Virus record (IMG/VR): IMGVR_UViG_3300028394_000072
Coordinates: 1-64,000 of that record
DNA length: 64,000 nt
Reading direction: 5' to 3' (one strand)
Source of the DNA: a virus
Under the pieces are notes generated by a model that worked only from the letters and a program-made list of their open reading frames with translations, was not told where the DNA came from and did not search any database. Positions 24,285 through 32,645 of this stretch are shown in pieces; position 1 is the stretch's first letter, and each line of letters starts with the position of its first letter. The position numbers and the translations under genes were made by a program.

Positions 24285-26903
24285 TTATTCATATTTTATT
24301 CTATCCTTTGTCTGCTCAACAAATCTTTTAGCAAGTTCAAAGGCTTCACCATCTGTCACCCTATATTTTCTTGTTTTATCTCCAAAAGCAGCATATCTGT
24401 TTTTAAACTTAACCTCTGTAGTATCCCCCTTATCGTCAAAAAATTCTTTTGCAAAAGTTATTGTTTTCCAATTTTCTATCTTAAGTGCCTCCTTATCCCT
24501 TGTGGTTAATATGGTATCAAAGAGATTGACACCTCCAGGCAATTGTGTGTCTTTTATAACTGTAGAATTTTTTCTATCCTTAATATCAACGTCTTTGGCA
24601 TTAGTTTTTATATAATAATCATCCGCCTTGATATCTACCTCTTTTTCCTTATCCTTATCCTTATCATTATTAGAGTCATCAGCATCTTGAACCTCATCTT
24701 TGACAACTGGTTTAATCTCTTCTTTCTTTTCTACGTAATTATAAAGTCCTCTTTTAGTTTCTTCCAGCATCTCATCGGTATTAGGCTCAATCTCAATTGA
24801 ATCACCATTTCTAGCCTCCCAGTCGATAGGATCTAATAAGAAGTTGGTAAAATCACCCGTCTCATATTTTCCTCTAAGCTTAGGATCTGCATAATCCCTC
24901 TCTACAACAATATAGATTGCTATTTCTGCAGGTCCGCTTTTTTGTTCAGAAGTTAGATCTATCATTTGTGATCCTTTAGAATCCATATCATCCGTTCCTT
25001 CTACCGAATTTCCGCTTACTGTTTTAGTCTGAACGTTTTCGTCTTCTAATACAGGATACCCTTGTTTCTTAAAGTCCGAGAATTTAGTTATTACCTGAGA
25101 CGATGTATTTAAGTTATCATTAACCTCTACCTCTACCTTCTCTTCATCCTCAACAGGTTTTTGTTCAGCAGTTTCTATTTTATTTTCAGTCTCTCTTGAT
25201 AAGGTAACTCCAAAAATCCTATCAAGATCAGCAGAAGAATATTTAGATAATTCCTCAGTGGTTACTTTTTTACCAACAACATTTATTATATTATCCTCAG
25301 AGTCACTGAAATGAAACTCATACGATTCTGGTGCATCCGGATCAGATATCAATAATGTTCCAGACGAATTATCAAACTCGGACTCAAATAATTCCCAATC
25401 ACATGAACCTTGGTAATTAAACAGAGCATTAAGATCATTCTCGATAGATAACATTTTAAAATCAAGATCTTCATTATCGAAATAGCCTCTTTCTACCACA
25501 TCACTATTATCAAATGAGATTAAAGTTAGATCATACTTTGATATTTGCTTCTGTACTTCTTTCGAGTTGATCTGGCTTAATATGAATACTGATTCGGATC
25601 CTGTATCTGCAACCTTTACTATCTCCATCGTTGTTCTAGTCTCATTGCTGAATAAGAATGAAACAGCCATTCCCCATCCTCCAGCAGGTTGTGACCAACA
25701 TACGGTGATGGGCACACCAATCTTTATTGATTTTGGATCGAATGATTCTTTAGCAAAATCATCGACGTTTCCTAATCTAGGAGCTTGATTTCCACTATAC
25801 CAATTCCAAGTTGATCCGACAGCATTAATAGCTAAAAGTGCCCAACCTATCGGATTTGTCAATTCAGCTGCTTTAACAAGACTTCCTGCGGCTTTAGCTC
25901 CAGTAACAAATCCTTTGACCATACCTAAAGATTTTGCTGCTATACCTGCATTCTGCATTCTGCCCAATGATCTCTGGAGTTTAGCTCCTTCTACCCCGGC
26001 CTTTCCTATCTTACTCCAGAATGAAACTGCTTTCATTGGATTTACTGCGCTCCAAATTCCCTTTATACCTTTACTGGCTTTAGTAAGCAGGCTAGCTGAT
26101 TTTACTGCAGTCTTTCCTGTTCTTAGAAACTTTATTGCTTTCCAACCTCTTCTTAGAACAATTGCACCACCTAAATATTTAAGGCTAGCAAATATTGCGG
26201 TTCCTGCTACAGCATAAGTAGCTACTTTAATACCAGTATTAAGTGCGTCCTTTGCTAAACCAGGTCCAGTAGAATCTTCATCTACTTTTCCAGTTAGTTT
26301 TCTGTCACTGATGTCAAACAACATAAACTTAGAGTTTTTGTTATTTGTCTCTAGAGGCATCATCTTATAGGCATCTAATGTCTCAATTAGATTAGCCCCA
26401 GACTCCTGATCTTCCAGACAAAGAAAAACAGCTTTTGAATTTCCTGGTGTCTGGCTCTTAACAATAAATTCACTATCCAATTTTCCGTCCGCCTCTAATT
26501 TATTATAGGCAAAGTGGAATTTTACAACCTTTTCCTCTTCTGACTTAGTATTGGCAGCATCTTCAAATACTGAATTGGAAATGAAATCACCAAATTTAGA
26601 TACCCTTCCTTCTGGCTGAAATTCATTAGATTCCCTTAATGCTTTTTGCATAGAGTAACCGCTGCCTCCTAAAGATTCCCTAATTATCTCAGAAATATCC
26701 CCGTAGTTTGGTATTTCTTCGGAATCAGCAACCCATTCGCTAGGGTTTTTATCCAACCAATTTTTAAAGTCTGATGAGTATGCCCACCACTGAAAGTCTT
26801 CGAGTGATTGACTTGTTGCTCCCTCCATTTTAATAGGTATAGTAAACATGGGGAAATCGTTTCCTCTAGCATATTTACCGTCTGTTGCTAATAATATTAT
26901 CAT
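24285..26903 (-). CDS. Large virion-type protein with central membrane-active segment
   Basis: An 872-aa protein with three parts. Residues 1 to about 215 are a soluble acidic domain with QWWAYSSDF and FLCLEDQESG. Residues about 215-370 are cationic, Gly/Ala-rich and hydrophobic (KVATYAVAGTAIFASLKYLG, GWALLAINAVGS), with several possible membrane helices. Residues about 380-872 are very acidic, with an Asp/Lys-rich linker near 730. This layout suggests a protein that inserts in membranes, for example a pilot or ejection protein; that is inference. It ends 59 bases before the protease-scaffold start and follows the nucleotidyltransferase gene by 8 bases. The family is not recognised. Confidence 0.7.
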   Translation of the reverse strand: MIILLATDGKYARGNDFPMFTIPIKMEGATSQSLEDFQWWAYSSDFKNWLDKNPSEWVADSEEIPNYGDISEIIRESLGGSGYSMQKALRESNEFQPEGRVSKFGDFISNSVFEDAANTKSEEEKVVKFHFAYNKLEADGKLDSEFIVKSQTPGNSKAVFLCLEDQESGANLIETLDAYKMMPLETNNKNSKFMLFDISDRKLTGKVDEDSTGPGLAKDALNTGIKVATYAVAGTAIFASLKYLGGAIVLRRGWKAIKFLRTGKTAVKSASLLTKASKGIKGIWSAVNPMKAVSFWSKIGKAGVEGAKLQRSLGRMQNAGIAAKSLGMVKGFVTGAKAAGSLVKAAELTNPIGWALLAINAVGSTWNWYSGNQAPRLGNVDDFAKESFDPKSIKIGVPITVCWSQPAGGWGMAVSFLFSNETRTTMEIVKVADTGSESVFILSQINSKEVQKQISKYDLTLISFDNSDVVERGYFDNEDLDFKMLSIENDLNALFNYQGSCDWELFESEFDNSSGTLLISDPDAPESYEFHFSDSEDNIINVVGKKVTTEELSKYSSADLDRIFGVTLSRETENKIETAEQKPVEDEEKVEVEVNDNLNTSSQVITKFSDFKKQGYPVLEDENVQTKTVSGNSVEGTDDMDSKGSQMIDLTSEQKSGPAEIAIYIVVERDYADPKLRGKYETGDFTNFLLDPIDWEARNGDSIEIEPNTDEMLEETKRGLYNYVEKKEEIKPVVKDEVQDADDSNNDKDKDKEKEVDIKADDYYIKTNAKDVDIKDRKNSTVIKDTQLPGGVNLFDTILTTRDKEALKIENWKTITFAKEFFDDKGDTTEVKFKNRYAAFGDKTRKYRVTDGEAFELAKRFVEQTKDRIKYE

Positions 26904-26910
26904 TGTATTT

Positions 26911-27720
26911 TTATTTTTCTGTGTATATTTTATCGTAAGACTCGGAATTTACATCTATTAACTTTTCTATATATCCCTCGTTTCTAAGCTTCTTAAATGT
27001 TAAATTCCCTATAGAGAACTCACCATCTTTACTTAATCCCTCTTTTCTCATCTTCATAATTTTCTCTTTCAGCTTAGTACTTCTCTTATAAAGCTCTTTT
27101 GCATTGTGTGGTAGAACTGAAGAAGCTACTAGTCTAGTGTGAAGCTGCTCAATCTCGTATGCCATAGCCTCGAATTTTTTATTCACATCCTTCTCGTCTA
27201 TCTCTGGCGGATCAAATACTGGGTTCTTTATCCATTCATTATTCATTAGAGAAAATAATCCAGATGCTGTGTGGGGTTCTTTTGCATCCTGTACATATAG
27301 CTCAACATCATATCCTCTAATTGATATATTATGTCTTAGATTCCAAATGAATCTTATTCCATCTAAAGCTGATTTAAGTATTTGCGGATTGTCGTCATCG
27401 ACACCTTCGAGGTTAACTATTACATGAACGTCAAGATCCGATAACCCCGTGTAATTGAAATTGGCTAGTGATCCGGTTAATTGAATATCAACTATATCCT
27501 TTTCCTTAAGTATATCATCAAATTTTTCAAAGAATTCACCTGCTATCCTAAGAAGTTTTTTTCTAACCCTCTGGTCTAATGTCCATTCAATATCATCTCC
27601 CTTGGTTTTCTTAGTCCAAAAAATAGGGTTTAGCTCATCGTGATAGAATGGATTTACCTGTCTCTCTAGTATAGGAGAAGATAAGTTAATGTAATTTTTA
27701 TAAGATAATACTGAACCCAC
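26911..27720 (-). CDS. Nucleotidyltransferase (DNA polymerase beta-like fold)
   Basis: A 269-aa protein starting at GTG 27720. Residues 83-100 hold the family signature GSLANFNYTGLSDLDVHV: a Gly-Ser turn followed by the metal-binding Asp95-x-Asp97. A later VELYV strand can supply the third acid. Such enzymes move a nucleotide onto a protein, RNA or small molecule; the target here is unknown. The N-terminus (VLSYKNYINLSSPILERQ) has a Tyr-x-x-Tyr core and an I-L-E motif, so it may carry a head-targeting peptide and be injected, like T4 Alt, although Alt is an unrelated ADP-ribosyltransferase. It is read from a GATATATA motif inside the terminator hairpin just upstream. Confidence 0.75.
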   Translation of the reverse strand: MGSVLSYKNYINLSSPILERQVNPFYHDELNPIFWTKKTKGDDIEWTLDQRVRKKLLRIAGEFFEKFDDILKEKDIVDIQLTGSLANFNYTGLSDLDVHVIVNLEGVDDDNPQILKSALDGIRFIWNLRHNISIRGYDVELYVQDAKEPHTASGLFSLMNNEWIKNPVFDPPEIDEKDVNKKFEAMAYEIEQLHTRLVASSVLPHNAKELYKRSTKLKEKIMKMRKEGLSKDGEFSIGNLTFKKLRNEGYIEKLIDVNSESYDKIYTEK

Positions 27721-27725
27721 AAAAA

Positions 27726-27759
27726 AAAGCTTTTCTTGTATATATCAAAGAAAAGCTTT
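27726..27759 (-). terminator. Terminator whose loop carries a late-type promoter motif
   Basis: AAAGCTTTTCTT (27726-27737) pairs with AAGAAAAGCTTT (27748-27759), and the leftward reading ends in an 8-T run. It terminates the exonuclease gene ending at 27783. The loop reads TGATATATAC on the minus strand, the same core as the late promoter. Confidence 0.85.
27735..27750 (-). promoter_or_regulatory. Putative late promoter in terminator loop (CTTTGATATATACAAG)
   Basis: The minus-strand TTGATATATA core ends 18 bases before the GTG start at 27720 and occupies the loop of the preceding terminator. It shares the core and spacing of the other late-type motifs. Confidence 0.45.
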
Positions 27760-27782
27760 AGATGTTATTATAAACTGAATAT

Positions 27783-28490
27783 TTAGCTAGGGAAGCATAC
27801 CTTTAGCATAACTTCCATTACTGTACTAACATCGAGTTCACAGTACGTTTTAATGTTTTCATAGTCTTTATCAACCCAGAATGAATCATTTACTTTGGAC
27901 CCGTCCATTATTCCCTTAGGTGATTCTATACCAAGAGAACAAGAAAGAAGATCAAGGCTTAAGTATTTTTGATGTGTCCAGCTACCGAAAGCAAACACGT
28001 CTGATGTATCAACATACGGAATCTCCCATGGCTTCTTGTCCCAGATTCTAATATTTGCTGGAGGATTGATTCCATTATAGACCATTCTTTTACCTAAGCA
28101 TGGAACGTCAAATCCTTTTATATTATGACCGCACAACTTCCAATTTTTTGAAGCTGCATTATTAAGCACCTTAGCTGTTTTAGTTAGAATGTCATGTTCA
28201 TCATCTCCATAAAAAGATGCGAATCTCACCTCCCCAGTATCGGTAAATGATCCAAAGGAAACACACACAACACGAGAAAATTCAGGCTCTAATCCAGCCT
28301 TTTGTTTATAGATAGCTTCTGGGTCCTCAGCAGATAATGATGGATATGCTCCAAGATAATATGCTTCCCTCTTTTTCCATAGCTGCCATAAACGGGGATT
28401 AGCATCATGTAATGTTTCGAGATCCTTATAAAGAGCTGCGGTCTCAACATCAAAATAAAGATATTTATAAATGTCTTCTTTTTTAAACAT
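27783..28490 (-). CDS. 3'-5' exonuclease, DEDDy family (PolB-associated type)
   Basis: A 235-aa protein with all DEDDy exonuclease motifs: YFDVETA (Asp14 and Glu16), CGHNIKGFDVP (second Asp), and YCELDVSTV near residue 218 (Tyr...Asp). It resembles stand-alone exonucleases related to the proofreading domain of family B polymerases. It probably trims 3' ends in replication or repair. It has its own TATCTTTG box just upstream and is closed by the terminator at 27726-27759. The ATG at 28490 follows an A-rich leader. Confidence 0.85.
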   Translation of the reverse strand: MFKKEDIYKYLYFDVETAALYKDLETLHDANPRLWQLWKKREAYYLGAYPSLSAEDPEAIYKQKAGLEPEFSRVVCVSFGSFTDTGEVRFASFYGDDEHDILTKTAKVLNNAASKNWKLCGHNIKGFDVPCLGKRMVYNGINPPANIRIWDKKPWEIPYVDTSDVFAFGSWTHQKYLSLDLLSCSLGIESPKGIMDGSKVNDSFWVDKDYENIKTYCELDVSTVMEVMLKVCFPS

Positions 28491-28504
28491 AATTTGGTTT
28501 TTTA

Positions 28505-28512
28505 CAAAGATA
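28505..28512 (-). promoter_or_regulatory. Host-like promoter -7 box TATCTTTG
   Basis: TATCTTTG on the minus strand lies 14 bases before the exonuclease ATG at 28490 and matches TANNTTTG. The implied mRNA leader is very short (about 10 bases), as for the other three boxes of this class. Confidence 0.45.
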
Positions 28513-28535
28513 ATAGAATATCGCGGGAATAAAAA

Positions 28536-29435
28536 TTATTTCTTCGAATTTTTATTTATTACTATAGGGGGAAGAGATTTATGATCCATTCTGTATTTTA
28601 AGCATGCATCTTCTCTTGCTGGGGATTCTATGATTACGTCTATATCCAAGCCGAATGTTGGTATCCTTCTTTTGAGGTATTCTGATTGCTTTGGTATAGA
28701 TGGTATTCCATAAGCATCACATTCTTGTGACTCTGAATGTATAAATACAGGTTTTTGCCCAGCCTTCCAGGTTGAGCAGGAAAGAAAAAGGGCTTCTCTT
28801 ATACTAAGTCCACCATCATTAAACTGATGTGGCAATAGCCTAAAACATATTGGAATATTAGATCTGTAGTAAATACCAGATAGAAGATCAGTAACTGAGA
28901 AAAGACTGGGTTTGTCATCATTAACAACACAAAGTTTAGAAACGACTGTACTGTCCATCTCCGATAATCTCTCACAAAAGAGATCCATAGTATTTCTTCT
29001 ATTTCCATAAGCTGATCCAACTCTAACCATTATAGACGGGTAGTTAATCCCAATTAAATCCAGAATGCTAGATAGTCTGGATAGTAACGATATTGTAGAG
29101 CTCTTAATATTATCTAATTGCGTACCTAAAAAATACTCCCTGTTTATACATAGAAATATTCTGAGATCATTTTTAGTTATTGCCGAATTTATCTCGTCGA
29201 TTATATTCGATACAGCGGATTCCTCCTCTATTACTTCATTAAAGAAATTTGGTGAAAATTTAAAATTACATACATCTATACATGTGATCTCTATATCGAG
29301 CTCAAGATTTAATTTTATATTATCTCTAATTACACAGAGAAACTCCTCATATGAATTTATCGGGTAGTTTATATCATATGATTCAGAGTGTGGACCTATA
29401 TAAGATAATTTCGGTGGCGTTTGTCCTAATATCAT
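28536..29435 (-). CDS. UvdE-like TIM-barrel protein with altered metal-site residues
   Basis: A 299-aa protein whose second half follows the UV damage endonuclease pattern: MVRVGSAYGNRRNTMDLFCERL (usual HxGG...G), LCVVNDDKPS (usual LENDD), PICFRLLPHQF (usual FDxHH), EALFLSCSTWK and KPVFIHSES. The barrel and order are kept, but several expected metal ligands are replaced: the His of HxGG by Arg, the Glu of LEND by Val, and the Asp of FDxHH by Arg. It may bind damaged DNA, act with other ligands, or have lost nuclease activity. It lies at the end of the replication and repair cluster. Confidence 0.6.
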   Translation of the reverse strand: MILGQTPPKLSYIGPHSESYDINYPINSYEEFLCVIRDNIKLNLELDIEITCIDVCNFKFSPNFFNEVIEEESAVSNIIDEINSAITKNDLRIFLCINREYFLGTQLDNIKSSTISLLSRLSSILDLIGINYPSIMVRVGSAYGNRRNTMDLFCERLSEMDSTVVSKLCVVNDDKPSLFSVTDLLSGIYYRSNIPICFRLLPHQFNDGGLSIREALFLSCSTWKAGQKPVFIHSESQECDAYGIPSIPKQSEYLKRRIPTFGLDIDVIIESPAREDACLKYRMDHKSLPPIVINKNSKK

Positions 29436-29485
29436 TTAATCTTTTTAAGATTGTACTGATAAAAGTATTTTTAGTTTCTGTTAAA

Positions 29486-29974
29486 TTAGCCCCCGGTTGT
29501 TTCCAGTCCTAACTCGGACGAATTATAAACAGTTTTAGAATTATATCCTTTATCAACGATTTCGCTGTTTTTGTATTTGGTTTTTGTGGAAATGTTACCG
29601 TGTTCACCACCTTCTGCAAACTTAACTGTATTACCCTTAATCTCTATAACTCTTTCAGTCTTTTTACCTTTATTATAAACTTGAATGAAATATCTATAGC
29701 CTATATTATTAGGATTTCTGAATGCTCTAACAATAACACCAGTTACTTTGTCCTTTGAATCTAACGGTTCAGCTATTACCACATCACCTATCTTATATTC
29801 GTCGCCCTTTACATTGGTTGGCATATTGGGGTCAGTACCGACAGAAATTGATAAATCGCTAAAAGGTTTATAGTTTATTTTTAGGACGCCATTAGCTCCT
29901 CCATAACCATAGGTATCACCAAAAGCTCCGCTTTCTCCACCAAAGTCCTCGTTTATTGATTTAATATACTTCAT
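29486..29974 (-). CDS. Hypothetical, putative internal protein with capsid-targeting-like N-terminus
   Basis: A 162-aa protein from ATG 29974, which lies 5 bases after the upstream stop. A longer frame from 30004 would overlap that gene. The chosen start gives MKYIKSINEDFGGES, close to the T4 internal-protein peptide MKTYQEFIAE with an I-x-E site. Then follows a Gly/Tyr-rich linker (GDTYGYGGANG) and a small beta-rich domain with a KOW/SH3-like look (YKIGDVVIAEPLD, VTGVIVRAF). It sits inside the replication unit, which is unusual for a head protein. The function is unknown. Confidence 0.6.
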   Translation of the reverse strand: MKYIKSINEDFGGESGAFGDTYGYGGANGVLKINYKPFSDLSISVGTDPNMPTNVKGDEYKIGDVVIAEPLDSKDKVTGVIVRAFRNPNNIGYRYFIQVYNKGKKTERVIEIKGNTVKFAEGGEHGNISTKTKYKNSEIVDKGYNSKTVYNSSELGLETTGG

Positions 29975-29978
29975 TATG

Positions 29979-30536
29979 CTATTTATCTTCGGAGGCCTCG
30001 CCATTCTGAAGCGCTAGAAGATCTTTTATTTTTGTAGCTAATTCAAAATTCTCTGTATCGATTGCTTTTTTAAGCATTGCTTCCAGTCTGATAATATCGG
30101 ATTCATCCTTTGTTATATCATTTTTTTCTGTATTGCCTATTACATGAATTCTTTGTGGCGAATAAATAACTTCCAAGCTAGAATCAAATCTTATATTTAA
30201 TCCCGCTTTTATATCACCTCTAGAAGGTTCATCGTCTTCATCATCATAGTCGTCATCACTTAATTCTACCCATTCCCCATTAACCCAGAATATCATCCAA
30301 GGTCCATAGAAAAGCTCGGCCACATCATTATCGATAGCATAGTTAAGCAACATCTTCAGCTCAGATTTAATGTCATTTTTATTTAAAGTATCTGAAAATA
30401 CCTTTCTCTTAATACCAGGGATTACTGATGTTCCCTCGCCTACCCCTATCTTAAAGCATTTATTAACCCCGATAATAGAGTCCCAATCCAAGCTGGAAAT
30501 AACCTTGTCAATTAGTTTATTATTCGGTTTCTTCAT
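29979..30536 (-). CDS. Hypothetical protein with C-terminal UVR-like motif
   Basis: A 185-aa acidic protein. The middle has a beta-rich region (LFYGPWMIFWVNGEWVEL) and an Asp/Glu-rich stretch around residue 98. The C-terminal ~28 residues, RLEAMLKKAIDTENFELATK then IKDLL, match the two-helix UVR motif (the UvrB-UvrC or ClpC/McsA interaction hairpin): acidic, FE-x-A, then basic. It may therefore bind a UVR partner or a Clp-type ATPase of the host; this is inference. It is downstream of the gp62-like gene in the replication cluster. Confidence 0.6.
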   Translation of the reverse strand: MKKPNNKLIDKVISSLDWDSIIGVNKCFKIGVGEGTSVIPGIKRKVFSDTLNKNDIKSELKMLLNYAIDNDVAELFYGPWMIFWVNGEWVELSDDDYDDEDDEPSRGDIKAGLNIRFDSSLEVIYSPQRIHVIGNTEKNDITKDESDIIRLEAMLKKAIDTENFELATKIKDLLALQNGEASEDK

Positions 30537-30549
30537 TTCTTATATATTT

Positions 30550-30969
30550 CTATTTTTGAAGCCCTGCCTGGTCTGATATATCAGATACCCAAGAAGCATA
30601 TTTAGCTGGATAAAAATTCTTAATAGTTTCTATGTCTCTTTTGGATACCCTATATTTATCTCTTATGAAAGATTCTATTAATTCTGACGCTTTAACCTCC
30701 TCTATCTTAATTCCTTCAGATTTCTTAGTCTTTGTATATAACCAAACTGGGGGTTTGGAAAACCTTGCTGAAAGAGTTCCGTGCCACCAATCTACCACCG
30801 GTGCGGGTACGATTTTCATCTTATTGAACTGATTTGCTTGAACGGGGAATTGTATAGACATTATCCTGTTGATCATAAAAAAGTTTCTAGACTTATCTAT
30901 TTTACCAACAGCTTTCCATTCGTTTGCTTTGTTATTAAAAATAAGTTTTATAATATCAAATAATTGCAT
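30550..30969 (-). CDS. Possible clamp-loader small subunit (gp62-like)
   Basis: A 139-aa protein. Its segment NFFMINRIMSIQFP...ANQFNKM resembles T4 gp62 and relatives, where a short helix is followed by N-x-x-x-S-x-FP and AxxxN. A WWHGTLSARFSKPPVWLY block follows, resembling the R-x-RF-x-KW block of that family. In T4, gp62 partners gp44 to load the sliding clamp; gp44 here is three genes away. The similarity is short, so this is a tentative call. The position, just below RNase H and the clamp loader ATPase, supports a replication role. Confidence 0.45.
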   Translation of the reverse strand: MQLFDIIKLIFNNKANEWKAVGKIDKSRNFFMINRIMSIQFPVQANQFNKMKIVPAPVVDWWHGTLSARFSKPPVWLYTKTKKSEGIKIEEVKASELIESFIRDKYRVSKRDIETIKNFYPAKYASWVSDISDQAGLQK

Positions 30970-30975
30970 AGTGTA

Positions 30976-32124
30976 TTATTTTAAGAAATTTTCAAATGGA
31001 TCAAATCCTTTAGGCTGGACTGGGGTAACTATCCATTCTGTTCCGTCTAATATTTTTATTCTATCCAGTGTTACTGATTTTTTTTCTAGCTTAATCCCTC
31101 TTGTTGTTTCCATTTTACATGAGAAAGAAACATTCTCCGGTATCACAATGTTATCTAACCACATAAGTTTGGTATTTCTTAAAAAATTATTCTTTACCTT
31201 TATCCTATTTTCTGTGCTATCAACTCCCTTGCATATCTTTAGAATTAATGGGGATATCCAATTTAAAAAATCATCATCACCAACTAATGATTTTATCGAT
31301 AAATTTTTCCATTCCGATTCGATTAGTAAATCATAGATTTTCTCTGCACTCTTTGGGGTAAACCTAGTAATCTTTCCTGCGTTTTCAAATTCCCATACGC
31401 TGGGTACAGAATCACCCTTGTCACCTATTAATATCTTATTGAATATAAACGGAAAGCTGTCTATCTCTTCTATATCAACTTTCTTTAAGAAATCTTTGAG
31501 TCTTTCTTTCTCGGGAGAAATAGTAGATCCCATATTAAATATGCTTACCTCACTTTTTGTTTCGTCTAGCCAATTTTTCTTCCATCCTTTAGGTACCGAA
31601 AGTACATTATTTTTAGAATTATTGTTCCAGGTTGCTGTCCAGATATCAGGCCCTTTCATTCTAGCAAGCTGATGTAAATCTTTATCACCACTTATTATAA
31701 TACAGCTTTCCCCTATATCGTTGAATTTTTCTGACCAATATAAAAGAAGATCATCGCCTTCTGCTCCCTCCACTTTAGAAAAAATAAATCCCATTTTTTC
31801 TAGGTGAGTTCCAAACGCCTGCATGAGATCAAAGAAAATTGACCAGTCTACATTTTCATCCTTTACCCTTCCCGATTTATATCCGCCATCTTCAATTTCT
31901 ACGTCCTTTCTCCAACTTCTACTATCTGATGCAAAAACTAATCTTCCCCCTATAGGTAGCATCTTCAGTGATGAGCATAAATCAGTAGCAATTTTTCTAA
32001 TAAACATAGATTGATCTGATTTGCTTTTCAGTACTTTCCCTGGATCTACGTTAGATCCATATCCTGCAAATACCCCAAATGTTTTATGGAATATGTAGTT
32101 GCCATCTATCAGTATATTAATCAT
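30976..32124 (-). CDS. rnh: 5'-3' exonuclease / RNase H of the FEN-1 family (T4 RNase H-like)
   Basis: A 382-aa protein with the FEN-type acidic motifs in order: LIDGNYIFHKTF at the start, ASDSRSWRKD...YKSGR near residues 65-85, VEGAEGDDLLLYW (about 117-129), IISGDKDLHQL (about 142-152) and KILIGDKGDSVPSV (helix-hairpin-helix region). It removes RNA primers and flaps during lagging-strand synthesis. It is longer than T4 RNase H (305 aa). The start overlaps the end of the guanylate kinase gene by 8 bases, so the two are co-translated with the clamp loader. Confidence 0.88.
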   Translation of the reverse strand: MINILIDGNYIFHKTFGVFAGYGSNVDPGKVLKSKSDQSMFIRKIATDLCSSLKMLPIGGRLVFASDSRSWRKDVEIEDGGYKSGRVKDENVDWSIFFDLMQAFGTHLEKMGFIFSKVEGAEGDDLLLYWSEKFNDIGESCIIISGDKDLHQLARMKGPDIWTATWNNNSKNNVLSVPKGWKKNWLDETKSEVSIFNMGSTISPEKERLKDFLKKVDIEEIDSFPFIFNKILIGDKGDSVPSVWEFENAGKITRFTPKSAEKIYDLLIESEWKNLSIKSLVGDDDFLNWISPLILKICKGVDSTENRIKVKNNFLRNTKLMWLDNIVIPENVSFSCKMETTRGIKLEKKSVTLDRIKILDGTEWIVTPVQPKGFDPFENFLK

Positions 32125-32644
32125 TTCCTCCTCCTATTTTTTCTAATACCTCATCTATTGTGAAGTTTGGGTTTGTTATTATACAGTCAAAATCAGAAAA
32201 GTTTTTAAAATCTTCCCTGTCTGCTTGAATTCTTCTCTCCGATTTATCTGCGTCGTTTCTTCCTGCTAGTCTTTCCCTTAATGTATGTTCGTCAATATCG
32301 ATGAACATTATAAGTGACTCTTTTCTATCTTCAGGTTTAAGTTTTTCTATTCCAGAAGGGGTCATTATAAAAAGATTAGCTCTATAGAATTCATCAAGAG
32401 ACGTTCCATAGAACCAGCTATTAAATTCGACCCATTCATAAAATTCGCCCCTCCCAATCATTTCCGTAGCCTTATCGTAAGTAATAAAGTAATAATCTAC
32501 ACCATTGAATTCACCCTCTCTTGGAGGTCTAGATGTATGCGAAACTGAATATATTAGATCTTTCCCCTTTAGAAGTTTAACTAAATGATCCTTCCCAGAT
32601 CCTCCTTTTCCTGCTATTATTATTCTTCTCCAACTATCTTTCAT
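32117..32644 (-). CDS. gmk: Guanylate kinase-like enzyme
   Basis: A 175-aa protein with Walker A AGKGGSGKD (residues 11-19) and the GMP-binding region SHTSRPPREGEFNGVDYYFI, then FYEWVEFNSWFYGTS, all typical of guanylate kinase. A lid Arg segment (RRIQADREDF) follows. It converts GMP or dGMP to the diphosphate and would raise dGTP precursor supply. It is flanked by clamp loader (1 base away) and RNase H (8-base overlap). A T4 gp1-type multi-substrate kinase is unlikely, given the clear GMP-site match. Confidence 0.9.
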   Translation of the reverse strand: MKDSWRRIIIAGKGGSGKDHLVKLLKGKDLIYSVSHTSRPPREGEFNGVDYYFITYDKATEMIGRGEFYEWVEFNSWFYGTSLDEFYRANLFIMTPSGIEKLKPEDRKESLIMFIDIDEHTLRERLAGRNDADKSERRIQADREDFKNFSDFDCIITNPNFTIDEVLEKIGGGND

Positions 32645-32645
32645 A

